Shown here: piece by piece, positions 1-8,281 of the stretch
Position numbering within the stretch: the first letter of the stretch is position 1
How the letters are laid out: every line of letters starts with the position of its first letter
NCBI RefSeq assembly: GCF_003202285.1
Contig: NZ_MASW01000002.1
Coordinates: 558,001-622,000, forward strand
Origin: Prauserella muralis
GTDB taxonomy: Bacteria; Actinomycetota; Actinomycetes; Mycobacteriales; Pseudonocardiaceae
Reading direction: 5' to 3'
DNA length: 64,000 bases
Translations under genes and position numbers: made by a program
Notes under the pieces: generated by a model
Databases searched by the model: none
The model's input: the letters and a program-made list of their open reading frames with translations, nothing else
Told to the model about the DNA's origin: nothing

Positions 1-305
1 TGGGCCCGGACCTGCCGTGCGTACAGCTCGTGCTCGCCGTAGTCGTTGGCGATGGCCGTGCCCGCCGAGGTGTCGGCGTGCAGAGCGATGGCCGACAGCG
101 GCTGCCGGTCGTGCAGGAACTTGCCCACCAGCTCACCGGTCAGGTGCTGGGCCTCGGCAGCGCTGCCGCCGTTGCCGCACGCGAGCAGCCTGCCCCCGTC
201 GCCGAGCACGTCGGCCAGCTGCGCGCCCCAGCGCTGGATCGTCGGCGCTGCGGCCTGGACGCGGTCCAGGGCACCGGCCAGCGCGGCGAAGTGCTCTTCG
301 ATCAC
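1..305 (-). CDS. gmhA: Sedoheptulose-7-phosphate isomerase (GmhA-like), partial
   Basis: SIS-fold phosphosugar isomerase, cytoplasmic. The family converts sedoheptulose 7-phosphate to D-glycero-D-manno-heptose 7-phosphate, the first step of NDP-heptose synthesis. The roughly 101 residues in the window include the phosphate-binding loop ACGNGGSAAEAQH and the GmhA-like stretch HADTSAGTAIANDYGEHE. The C-terminal half lies beyond the left edge. The GTG start at 305 overlaps the TGA of the heptosyltransferase gene (GTGA), so the two are translationally coupled at the end of a minus-strand run. The neighbouring GmhB and GT9 functions support the heptose assignment over other SIS isomerases. The kinase/adenylyltransferase (HldE) of this pathway is not in the window and could lie just to the left. 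Confidence 0.88.
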   Translation of the reverse strand, partial: MIEEHFAALAGALDRVQAAAPTIQRWGAQLADVLGDGGRLLACGNGGSAAEAQHLTGELVGKFLHDRQPLSAIALHADTSAGTAIANDYGEHELYARQVRA

Positions 306-1309
306 GACATACCTCCTGTGAGTCGGTGCACGGCCGAGACGACGCGTGCCGGGTCGATCGCCAGACACGGATGCCCCTCGACCGGGCAGTGCCGGGCCCT
401 GCTGTCGCGGCACGGCGCGGTCTGGTCACCGAGCAGCACCGTGGGCACCCCGTAGGGCGCCCAGTGGGCGGCCGGCACGACCGGGGCGAACAGCGACACC
501 ACCGGGGTGCCCACGGCCGCGGCCAGGTGGGCGGGCCCGGTGTTGGGCGCGACGACGGCGCGCGCGTTGGCGAGCACCGACGCCAGCTCTTCGAGACCGG
601 TGGCGCCGCCCAGGTCCAGCGCGACGTCTCCGGCGACGGTGGCGGTCAGGTCCCGTTCCGCGGGCGCGCCGGTGACCACCACCCGGTGGCCGTTCCCGGC
701 GAGTGCCCGCACGATCGCGTGGGCCCGCTCCGGCGTCGGCTGGCGGGCCGGAACGGACGCCGCCGGGTGCACCGCGACATAGCCGGGCCCGCCGGTGAGC
801 GCGTGCGTGTCCGGCAGCGGACCGCGCAGGGCGAGCCTGCCGTCGTCGCCGTCCGGCAGCCGGAACCCGGCGGCCGTGGCCAGCGACAGGGCGCGTTCGG
901 CCTCGGGCGGGTCGCCGTCGACGCGGTGGCGCAGGTCCAGCAGCGAGCCCGGGTAGTCCTCGCTGATCGCGCCGATCCACGGCACCCCGGCCATGCGCAG
1001 CACGAGCGCGAGCGGCAGCGGGGACTGGTGGAACGAGGTCAGGATCAGCGCCCGGTCGGGGCGCAGGTCGCGGACGCGCTTGGCCAGCTCCAGCACCGCG
1101 TCCTCGGTGAGCTCCGGCGGCTCCGGGTCGATCCACGGCGCGCACCACTCCAGCACCTCGTCGACGCCGGGCAGCAGCTCGGCGGCCGCACGGCCGCGCG
1201 GACCCGCCAGCAGTGCGACCGAGTCGGAGCCTGCCGCCACGGCGCGCACGCACGGCCCGGCGAGCAGCACGTCGCCGACGTTGTCCAGCCTCGCCACGAG
1301 CGTTCTCAC
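302..1309 (-). CDS. Glycosyltransferase family 9 (heptosyltransferase-like)
   Basis: A 335-residue GT9 enzyme. The family transfers heptose from an ADP-heptose donor to a glycan or lipid acceptor on the cytoplasmic face. The N-terminus has the typical RLDNVGDVLL stretch, and the C-terminal half has the donor-binding motif PNTGPAHLAAAVGTP near residue 260. The length matches the family. The GTG start at 1309 overlaps the stop of the upstream GT2-GmhB gene by four bases, and the end overlaps the GmhA start the same way, so the three are one translationally coupled unit. Starts farther upstream would run into the GmhB coding region. Gram-positives have no LPS core, so the acceptor is unknown; a surface polysaccharide or glycolipid is likely. 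Confidence 0.88.
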   Translation of the reverse strand: MRTLVARLDNVGDVLLAGPCVRAVAAGSDSVALLAGPRGRAAAELLPGVDEVLEWCAPWIDPEPPELTEDAVLELAKRVRDLRPDRALILTSFHQSPLPLALVLRMAGVPWIGAISEDYPGSLLDLRHRVDGDPPEAERALSLATAAGFRLPDGDDGRLALRGPLPDTHALTGGPGYVAVHPAASVPARQPTPERAHAIVRALAGNGHRVVVTGAPAERDLTATVAGDVALDLGGATGLEELASVLANARAVVAPNTGPAHLAAAVGTPVVSLFAPVVPAAHWAPYGVPTVLLGDQTAPCRDSRARHCPVEGHPCLAIDPARVVSAVHRLTGGMS

Positions 1310-2775
1310 AGGACCTCCATGGCCAGGCGCGCGGCAGCGGTGACGTCGGTGGCGACCAGCGCGTCCCGCCGCGCCCTCTCGACCTCGTCGGGCAGGGTGC
1401 GGGCGGTCGGCACCAGCACCCCCGTGGCTCCCGCTGCGGCGGCGGCCTCGACGTCGGCGCCCGTGTCGCCGACGACGACACAGCGGCGCACGTCCACGCC
1501 AAGCACCTCCGCGGCCCGCAGTACCATGCCCGGCCTGGGTTTGCGGCAGGCGCACGCGTCCTCGGGCCCGTGCGGGCACACCTGCCAGGTCTGGAACGGC
1601 CCCAGCAGCTCGTCGACGCGCTCGTTGACCGCCCGCACCGAGTCGGTGGTGAGGTAGCCGCGGGCGACGCCGGACTGGTTGCTCACCACGCCGAGCTGCA
1701 CACCGGCCGAGCGCAGGACGCCCAGCGCGGCGGCGGCGCCCGGCACCGGGCGCACCCCGGCCGGGTCGCCGAGGTAGGGCACGTCCTCGATGAGGGTGTC
1801 ATCGCGGTCGAACAGCACGGCGGCGGCGGGCTCGCGGACCCGCAGCTCGCCCCGCAGCCGGTGCGCGCATGCCACCGGCGGGATGAGCGCGCTGGTCAGG
1901 ACCATCCTGGTGATCTCGCGCGGCGTGCGCGGTCCCGGCGCGATGCGGCGCGTGGCGAACTCCGCGGTCAGCCCGGCCCAGGCGCCACCGGCCAGTGTGG
2001 CGGCCCTGCGGCGCCCGGTGGCCGCCAGCCCGGCCGCGGCCACCCCGGTGAGCGTGGTCAGCGCGTGCCTGCCGAGCCTGCCGGGGCCCTCGCCGGTCAG
2101 CTGCCGCCAGTGCCTGCCGTGCTTGGCGCGCATCAGGGCGTTGTCGGCGTTGCCCCGCTGCCTGCGCACGCTGGCGAGGAACCCGCCGGAACGGGCGGGA
2201 TGCGTGGTCACCCTCCGGCCGTCGGCGATGCGGTAACCGGCCTTGCAGACGCGCAGGGCGAGGTCGGCGTCCTCGCGGAAGGCGCGCGGGAAGCGCTCGT
2301 CGAATCCGCCCACCTCGACCAGCGCGCTGCGCCGGTAGGCCATGTCGGCGGTGATCCACCTCGCGCCGGTGAGCGCCAGCGTGTCGCGCTCGTCGTCGTC
2401 GGGGCGCCGGTAGCCGGGCAGCGGCACGTCCAGCCGGGCCACCGACGCGGCGACGGTGTCGCCGAGCCCGTCGAGGTCCTCCGAAAGCCGCTGTGTCCAG
2501 TCCACATCGGTCAGCACGTCGTCGTCGAGGAACGCGATCCACTCCGTGCGGGCGGCGCGCCACCCCGTGTTGCGGGCCGCGGCGGGGCCGCGCCCGCCCG
2601 AGCGCAGCTGCCGCACCCGGAACCGGATCCGAGGCAACGTCAGCGGTTCGCCCGCGGGGCGGTCGTCCACGACGATCACCTCGGCGGGGCGCGGGCCGCG
2701 GGAGGCGTCCAGCGCGCGCAGCAGTGTCGCGAGCTGAGGCCTGCCCGTCGTGGGGATCACGATGCTGTAGTTCAT
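1306..2775 (-). CDS. GT2 glycosyltransferase fused to GmhB-type HAD phosphatase
   Basis: A 489-residue two-domain protein. Residues 1 to about 300 are a GT2 (GT-A) glycosyltransferase with IVIPTTGRP at the N-terminus and the metal-binding FLDDDVLTDVDW. From about residue 318 a HAD-IIIA phosphatase begins with LFDRDDTLIEDVPYL and VVSNQSGVARG. Its zinc loop CPHGPEDACACRKPRPGM matches the Cys-His-Cys-Cys site of D-glycero-D-manno-heptose 1,7-bisphosphate phosphatase (GmhB), followed by VVVGDTGADVEAA. It would supply the phosphatase step between GmhA and the adenylyl transfer and carry out a sugar transfer as well. ATG 2775 overlaps the upstream carbamoyltransferase stop (ATGA). No frameshift is apparent at the junction, so the fusion looks genuine. 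Confidence 0.9.
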   Translation of the reverse strand: MNYSIVIPTTGRPQLATLLRALDASRGPRPAEVIVVDDRPAGEPLTLPRIRFRVRQLRSGGRGPAAARNTGWRAARTEWIAFLDDDVLTDVDWTQRLSEDLDGLGDTVAASVARLDVPLPGYRRPDDDERDTLALTGARWITADMAYRRSALVEVGGFDERFPRAFREDADLALRVCKAGYRIADGRRVTTHPARSGGFLASVRRQRGNADNALMRAKHGRHWRQLTGEGPGRLGRHALTTLTGVAAAGLAATGRRRAATLAGGAWAGLTAEFATRRIAPGPRTPREITRMVLTSALIPPVACAHRLRGELRVREPAAAVLFDRDDTLIEDVPYLGDPAGVRPVPGAAAALGVLRSAGVQLGVVSNQSGVARGYLTTDSVRAVNERVDELLGPFQTWQVCPHGPEDACACRKPRPGMVLRAAEVLGVDVRRCVVVGDTGADVEAAAAAGATGVLVPTARTLPDEVERARRDALVATDVTAAARLAMEVL

Positions 2776-4403
2776 GCGTTCCTCCACACGGCGAACGGCC
2801 CGATGGCGAGCAGGTCCACAGGCGACGATCCGAAGCACTCGAGCGCGTCCCTCGGGTCGTCGACCATCGGCCTGCCCGCGGTGTTGAGGCTCGTGTTGAC
2901 CACGGTGGGCAGCCCGGTGTGGCCCTCGAAGGCGGCGAGCATCCGCGCCACGAGCGGTTCGGTGTCCGCGTCGACGGTCTGGATGCGCGCGGTGCCGTCC
3001 ACATGCGTCACGGCCGGAATGCGCTCCTGCCACTCCGGCACGACGTCGTGGACGAACAGCATGTACGGGCTGGGAACGGGTCCACGGGTGAACAGCTCGG
3101 CGGCACGATCGGCGAGCACCATCGGCGCGACCGGACGGAACTGTTCGCGGCCCTTCACGGCGTTGAGGCGCTCCAGGTTCTCGGCGCGGCCGGGATGCGC
3201 GAGCAGCGAACGGTGGCCGAGCGCGCGGGGACCGAACTCGGCGCGGCCCTGGAACCAGGCGACGATCCTGTCGTCGGCGAGGGCGCGGGCCACGGTCTGC
3301 GCGATGTCGGCGGGCCGCTCGTAGCGGACGTTCGCCTCCCCCAGCCACGTTTCCAGCTCCTCATCGGACCACCCGCGGCCGAGGTCGGCGCCGGACATGG
3401 GCGCGGTGCGCTCACCGGCGTCGGCGCACAGCTGCAGCGCGGCGCCGAGCGCGGTGCCCGCGTCGCCAGCGGCGGGCTGGACCCACACGCGCTCGAACGG
3501 GCTCTCGGCGTACAGGCGGGTGTTGGCGACGCAGTTGAGGGCGGTGCCGCCCGCGAGCGCCAGATCGCGCCGTCCGGTGCGCTCGTGCAGCCACGTCGCG
3601 AGCTCCAGCAGGACGTCCTCGACGACGCACTGCAGGCTCGCGGCCAGGTCGGCGTGCTCGGGAAGCAGCTCGTCGTTCTTGCCGCGGGCGGGCGCGAACT
3701 CCGCGAAGTCGATCGGCTCGGTGCGGAAGCCGCCGGTGCCGTCGGTGTGGATGCGCTCGCGCAGGGCGGGCAGGAAGCGTGGTGTGCCGTAGGAGGCGAG
3801 CGCCATGACCTTGTACTCGTCGCTGGAGCGGCGGAAGCCGAGGTGCGCCGTGACGTCCTCGTAGGCCAGGCCCAGCGAGTGGGGCAGTGGCTGGTGCGCG
3901 AGCTCCTCGAACTTGCCGTCGCGGTACTCACCGGCCAGATAGGACTCGGCCTCGCCGCGGCCGTCGGAGGTGAGCACGGCGCAGTCGCCGAACGGTGCGG
4001 CCAGTGCCGCGGACGCGGCGTGCGCGAGGTGGTGGCGCACGAAGCGGACGATGCCGGGGTCCAGACCGGGCAGTGCCGTCTTGAGAAACGACGGCGCACG
4101 CTGTGCGTAGAGGGTGCGCAGCTTCTCCCAGCCGCCCTCGTCGAGGCCGCCGACGTCGTGGCTGACGAGCCCGGGGTCGTAGGAGTAGGCGACCGCGTCG
4201 AGGTCGGCCGGGCTCAGCCCGGCCGTGTCCAGGCACCACCTCGCCGCCTGCTCGGGCAGTTCCCACGCCGCGAACGGGACCGGTTCCTTGCCGTGCTTGC
4301 GGCGGCTGAACCGCTCCTCCTCGGCGGCGGCGACGATCTCGCCGTCCACGACGAGCGCGGCGGCGGGGTCGTGGAAGACGGCGTTGATTCCCAGTACTCG
4401 CAC
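2772..4403 (-). CDS. Carbamoyltransferase (NodU/CmcH/TobZ family)
   Basis: A 543-residue O-carbamoyltransferase, which moves a carbamoyl group from carbamoyl phosphate, through carbamoyl-AMP, to a sugar hydroxyl. The N-terminal Kae1-like domain begins VRVLGINAVFHDPAAAL and has the metal-binding RHHLAHAASAAL near residue 125, SDGRGEAES and LAGGTALNCVANT. The C-terminal YrdC-like part has GRAEFGPRALGHRSLLAHP. GTG 4403 is chosen because GAGAGG lies at ribosome-binding distance and the protein then begins exactly at the family's VLGI strand; an ATG about 90 bases upstream would add a low-complexity leader. It heads the coupled run carbamoyltransferase, GT2-GmhB, GT9, GmhA, so it probably decorates the same heptose-containing glycan. 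Confidence 0.92.
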   Translation of the reverse strand: MRVLGINAVFHDPAAALVVDGEIVAAAEEERFSRRKHGKEPVPFAAWELPEQAARWCLDTAGLSPADLDAVAYSYDPGLVSHDVGGLDEGGWEKLRTLYAQRAPSFLKTALPGLDPGIVRFVRHHLAHAASAALAAPFGDCAVLTSDGRGEAESYLAGEYRDGKFEELAHQPLPHSLGLAYEDVTAHLGFRRSSDEYKVMALASYGTPRFLPALRERIHTDGTGGFRTEPIDFAEFAPARGKNDELLPEHADLAASLQCVVEDVLLELATWLHERTGRRDLALAGGTALNCVANTRLYAESPFERVWVQPAAGDAGTALGAALQLCADAGERTAPMSGADLGRGWSDEELETWLGEANVRYERPADIAQTVARALADDRIVAWFQGRAEFGPRALGHRSLLAHPGRAENLERLNAVKGREQFRPVAPMVLADRAAELFTRGPVPSPYMLFVHDVVPEWQERIPAVTHVDGTARIQTVDADTEPLVARMLAAFEGHTGLPTVVNTSLNTAGRPMVDDPRDALECFGSSPVDLLAIGPFAVWRNA

Positions 4404-4530
4404 GGTTTTCTGCCTCTCGTCTCGACCGTGGTCCCGGCGCGGTGGCCGTACTATGTCGCTACCCGTTGCAGCGGTGCCTAAACCGTTCTGGAGCAAAAGC
4501 CCTGGACGTCACTACGGTCGGTGCACGAGT

Positions 4531-4586
4531 CGCGAGTCCTGCGTTCAGGCCCGCGAGTCCTGCGTTCGGGCCCGCGAGTTCTGCGT
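4531..4586 (+). repeat. Family A intergenic tandem repeat, locus 1 (3 copies, period 21)
   Basis: Three head-to-tail copies starting at 4531, 4552 and 4573, each beginning CGCGAGTYCTGCG and separated by exactly 21 bases; the third is cut after the core. They sit in the gap between the carbamoyltransferase start and the end of the upstream epimerase gene. The same unit recurs at 22601-22656 (opposite orientation) and 25509-25592. The period is a multiple of three, but no ribosome-binding site or gene accompanies it. Confidence 0.85.
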
Positions 4587-4608
4587 GGCGGGACGGGCTC
4601 GCGCGGGT

Positions 4609-5565
<957 letters not shown>

Positions 5566-5625
5566 GCCGCCCGGTTACCCTGCCGGGTCAGTGTGAAACG
5601 CCCGGCGAGCGGGTAGCCGGTGATC

Positions 5626-6504
5626 ATGCGTGTCCTCGTCACCGGCTGGCCGAGCTTTCTGCACGGTGAGGCGACCGCCGGCGACGTGCTCAGCATGCGC
5701 ACCGTGGCCGCCGCCCTCGACACGGCGGGCGTCGCATTCGACACCGCGTGGAGTCCCGCCTTCCGGCCGGGCGCGCTGCACCTCGACGACGCGGAGCCCG
5801 CCGCCTACAGCCACGTCGTGTTCGCTTGTGGACCCGCGCACGGCGAGCAGCTGCGCTGGCTGCACGACCGCTACGCGTCCTGCAGGCGCATCGCCGTCGG
5901 CGTGTCCGTCATCGACCCCGCCGACCGGGCCGTCACCGGGTTCCACCGGGTGCTCGCCCGCGACGGCGACGCGGTCGCCAGAGCCGACCTCGCACTCGCG
6001 GCGAGTACCACCCGCGTGCCTGTGGCCGGTTTCGTGCTGGCACCCGGCCAGCACGAGTACGGCGAGCGGCGCAGGCACGAGCAGGTGCACGAGGCACTGC
6101 TCGACTGGGCGGGCGGGCTTGACTGCGCCCGCGTGCCGCTGGACACCCGGCTGGACAGCGCCGACTGGCGGCACTGCGCGACCGGTGACGCGTTCGTGTC
6201 CCTTGTGGAGCGGCTCGACGTGGTGGTGACCACCCGGTTGCACGGTCTGGTGCTCGCGCTGCACGCCGGGGTGCCCGCCCTCGCCGTGGACCCGGTCGCG
6301 GGCGGCGGCAAGGTGAGCGCGCAGGCCCACGCGCTCGACTGGCCCGCGCTGGTACCCGCCGAGCAGGCGGACGCGGGGCGGCTCGGCCACTGGTGGAACT
6401 GGTGTCTGTCCACACGGGCCGGTGATGCCGCCGCGGCGCCGCGGCGCAGGGTCCGCCCGCTCGACGGCGCGCTGACCGCACTACTCGACGAGGTGAGCCG
6501 GTGA
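5626..6504 (+). CDS. Polysaccharide pyruvyltransferase family protein
   Basis: A 292-residue protein of the polysaccharide pyruvyl transferase fold (GT-B-like). The family adds a pyruvate ketal from PEP to sugars of exopolysaccharides. It begins MRVLVTGWPSFLHGEATAGD, the gene-family start with a G-rich loop, and later has VVTTRLHGLVLALHAGVPAL, the signature substrate-binding histidine region. A GTG at 5620 in frame would add two residues; neither start has a strong Shine-Dalgarno, and ATG 5626 is chosen because it places the first strand at residue 1. It is the first gene of a plus-strand run with two GT2 enzymes and is divergent from the epimerase gene 60 bases away. Confidence 0.8.
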   Translation: MRVLVTGWPSFLHGEATAGDVLSMRTVAAALDTAGVAFDTAWSPAFRPGALHLDDAEPAAYSHVVFACGPAHGEQLRWLHDRYASCRRIAVGVSVIDPADRAVTGFHRVLARDGDAVARADLALAASTTRVPVAGFVLAPGQHEYGERRRHEQVHEALLDWAGGLDCARVPLDTRLDSADWRHCATGDAFVSLVERLDVVVTTRLHGLVLALHAGVPALAVDPVAGGGKVSAQAHALDWPALVPAEQADAGRLGHWWNWCLSTRAGDAAAAPRRRVRPLDGALTALLDEVSR

Positions 6505-7331
6505 GGACCACAGTCGTCATCGCGACCCGCAACCGGGCGGACGAGCTGCTGCGCACGCTCGCGCGGTTGCGCACGCTGCGGCCGGTGCCGCCGATCATCG
6601 TGGTGGACAACGCCTCCACCGACGGCACCGCCACCCTGGTCCGGGAGCAGCAGCCGGGCGTGCGGGTCGTCAGCGCGCCGGAGAACCGCGCGGCCGCGGC
6701 CCGCAACCTCGGGGTGGAGGCGGCAGGCACCCCGTACGTGGCGTTCAGCGACGACGACTCCTGGTGGGCGCCCGGCGCGCTCGCCCGCGCCGAGGCGCTG
6801 TTCGCCGAACATCCGCGTCTCGGCCTGCTCGCGGGCCGCACGCTGGTGGGCGAGCAGAACCGGCCCGACCCGGTGTGCGAGCTGATGGCGAAAAGCCCGC
6901 TCGGCACACCGCCCGGCGCCCCCGGCCCCCTCGTGCTCGGGTTCCTCGCGTGCTCGGCGATCGTGCGCCGCGACGCCTTCCTCGACGTGGGCGGGTTCAG
7001 CGAGCTGCTGCACTTCGGCGCGGAGGAGAAGCTGCTGTCCTACGACCTGGCCGCGCGCGGCTGGTGGCTGTGCTACGCCGACGACGTCGTGGCCCACCAC
7101 CACCCGTCGCCGAGCAGGCCGGCACCGGCATGGCGGCGCAGCATGGAACGGCGCAACAACGCGCTCATCGCGTGGCTGCGCAGGCCGCCGCACGAGTGCG
7201 TGCGCGCGGCGGGCCCGCTGCTGCGCGACCCCGGCGCGGCGGTGGGCGCCCTGCGCAGGCTGCCGCACGCCCTGACCCGGCGGCACCGGTTGCCGCGCAC
7301 CGTCGAGCAGCAGATCAGGGAGCTCGCATGA
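6501..7331 (+). CDS. Glycosyltransferase family 2
   Basis: A 276-residue GT-A glycosyltransferase. It starts RTTVVIATRNRADELLRTL, has the nucleotide-binding IIVVDNASTDGTATL and the acidic metal site AFSDDDSWW, and ends with a region containing EEKLLSYDLAARGWWLC and DDVVAHHHPS. No membrane segment is visible, so it is a cytoplasmic enzyme using a nucleotide sugar. The GTG start at 6501 overlaps the stop of the pyruvyltransferase gene. It is clearly paralogous to the next gene, with matching motifs in the same order, so the pair is an old tandem duplication. Donor and acceptor are unknown; a role in the adjacent surface-glycan locus is inferred. Confidence 0.87.
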   Translation: MRTTVVIATRNRADELLRTLARLRTLRPVPPIIVVDNASTDGTATLVREQQPGVRVVSAPENRAAAARNLGVEAAGTPYVAFSDDDSWWAPGALARAEALFAEHPRLGLLAGRTLVGEQNRPDPVCELMAKSPLGTPPGAPGPLVLGFLACSAIVRRDAFLDVGGFSELLHFGAEEKLLSYDLAARGWWLCYADDVVAHHHPSPSRPAPAWRRSMERRNNALIAWLRRPPHECVRAAGPLLRDPGAAVGALRRLPHALTRRHRLPRTVEQQIRELA

Positions 7332-8221
7332 ACCAGCGCGTCACCGTCGTGATGATGACGCACAACCGCCGTGACGAGGCGCTGCGCACGCTCGAGGCCA
7401 TGACGAGCCTGCCGGACGCGGCGCCGATCATCGTGGCCGACAACGCCTCCACCGACGGCACCGCCGACGCGATCGCCGAACGGCATCCCGGGGTGGAGCT
7501 GCTGCGCTGCGACCGCAATCTCGGCGCGCTCGCCCGCAACCTCGCCGTGCAGCACGTGCGGACGCCCTACGTGTCGTTCTGCGACGACGACACGCGCTGG
7601 CAGCCGGGCTCGCTGCACCGGGCGGCCGGGTTGCTCGATGCCCACCCCGGGCTGGCGTCGGTGACCGGCCGCTGCCTCGTGGAGCCCGACCTCACCGAGG
7701 ACCCGATCACCCCGGAGCTGCGGCACTCGCCGGTGCGCGGACCGGACTGGCTGCCCGGGCCCGCGCTGCTCGGCGTGATGGCCGGGCTCACCACCTTCCG
7801 CGTCGCCGCGTTCCGCGAGGTCGGCGGGTTCTCCCCGAGGATGTGGCTCGGCGGGGAGGAGGAGCTGCTGGCCATCGACCTGGCCGCCCGCGGCTGGTGG
7901 ATGTGCTGGGCCGAGGACGTCGTCATCCACCACGCGCCGTCCCGGCAGCGCGACCCGCGCAGGCGCCGCCAGCTCGGCATCCGCAACACCCTGTGGACCC
8001 AGTGGCTGCGCAGGCCGCTGCGCAGCGCCGCGCGGCGCACCGCCGCGGTGCTGCGCTCCGCGCCCGCCGACCGCGCGACGCTCGCGGCTGTCGCCGAGGC
8101 GCTGCGGGGCCTGCCGTGGGTGCTGCGCGAACGCCGCGTCGTGCCCGCCGCCGTCGAGCAGGGGCTGCGCTCGCTGGAGCACACGCAGAACACCTCGCGG
8201 GCCCGCCGCTACGTGGGTTGA
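7328..8221 (+). CDS. Glycosyltransferase family 2 (paralogue of the preceding gene)
   Basis: A 297-residue GT2 enzyme with VTVVMMTHNRRDEALRTL at the N-terminus, IIVADNASTDGTADAI, the metal-binding CDDDTRW, then EEELLAIDLAARGWWMC and EDVVIHHAPSRQRD. These match the upstream gene almost block for block. ATG 7328 overlaps the upstream stop (ATGA), so the pyruvyltransferase and both GT2 genes form a coupled operon. The C-terminal 60 residues are Arg-rich and Ala-rich and less conserved. Like its partner it lacks membrane segments. It is followed by a 60-base gap and then the ClpC-like gene in the same direction. Confidence 0.87.
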   Translation: MNQRVTVVMMTHNRRDEALRTLEAMTSLPDAAPIIVADNASTDGTADAIAERHPGVELLRCDRNLGALARNLAVQHVRTPYVSFCDDDTRWQPGSLHRAAGLLDAHPGLASVTGRCLVEPDLTEDPITPELRHSPVRGPDWLPGPALLGVMAGLTTFRVAAFREVGGFSPRMWLGGEEELLAIDLAARGWWMCWAEDVVIHHAPSRQRDPRRRRQLGIRNTLWTQWLRRPLRSAARRTAAVLRSAPADRATLAAVAEALRGLPWVLRERRVVPAAVEQGLRSLEHTQNTSRARRYVG

Positions 8222-8281
8222 CGCCGCCGCCCGACGGGTAGGCCCTCCTGGGAAGCAGACGCGGACCTCAGGAGGGGTGTG

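Noticed and set aside
4531-4586. CRISPR array
   Set aside because: The units are contiguous with a 21-bp period and no unique spacers; no cas gene is present in the window.
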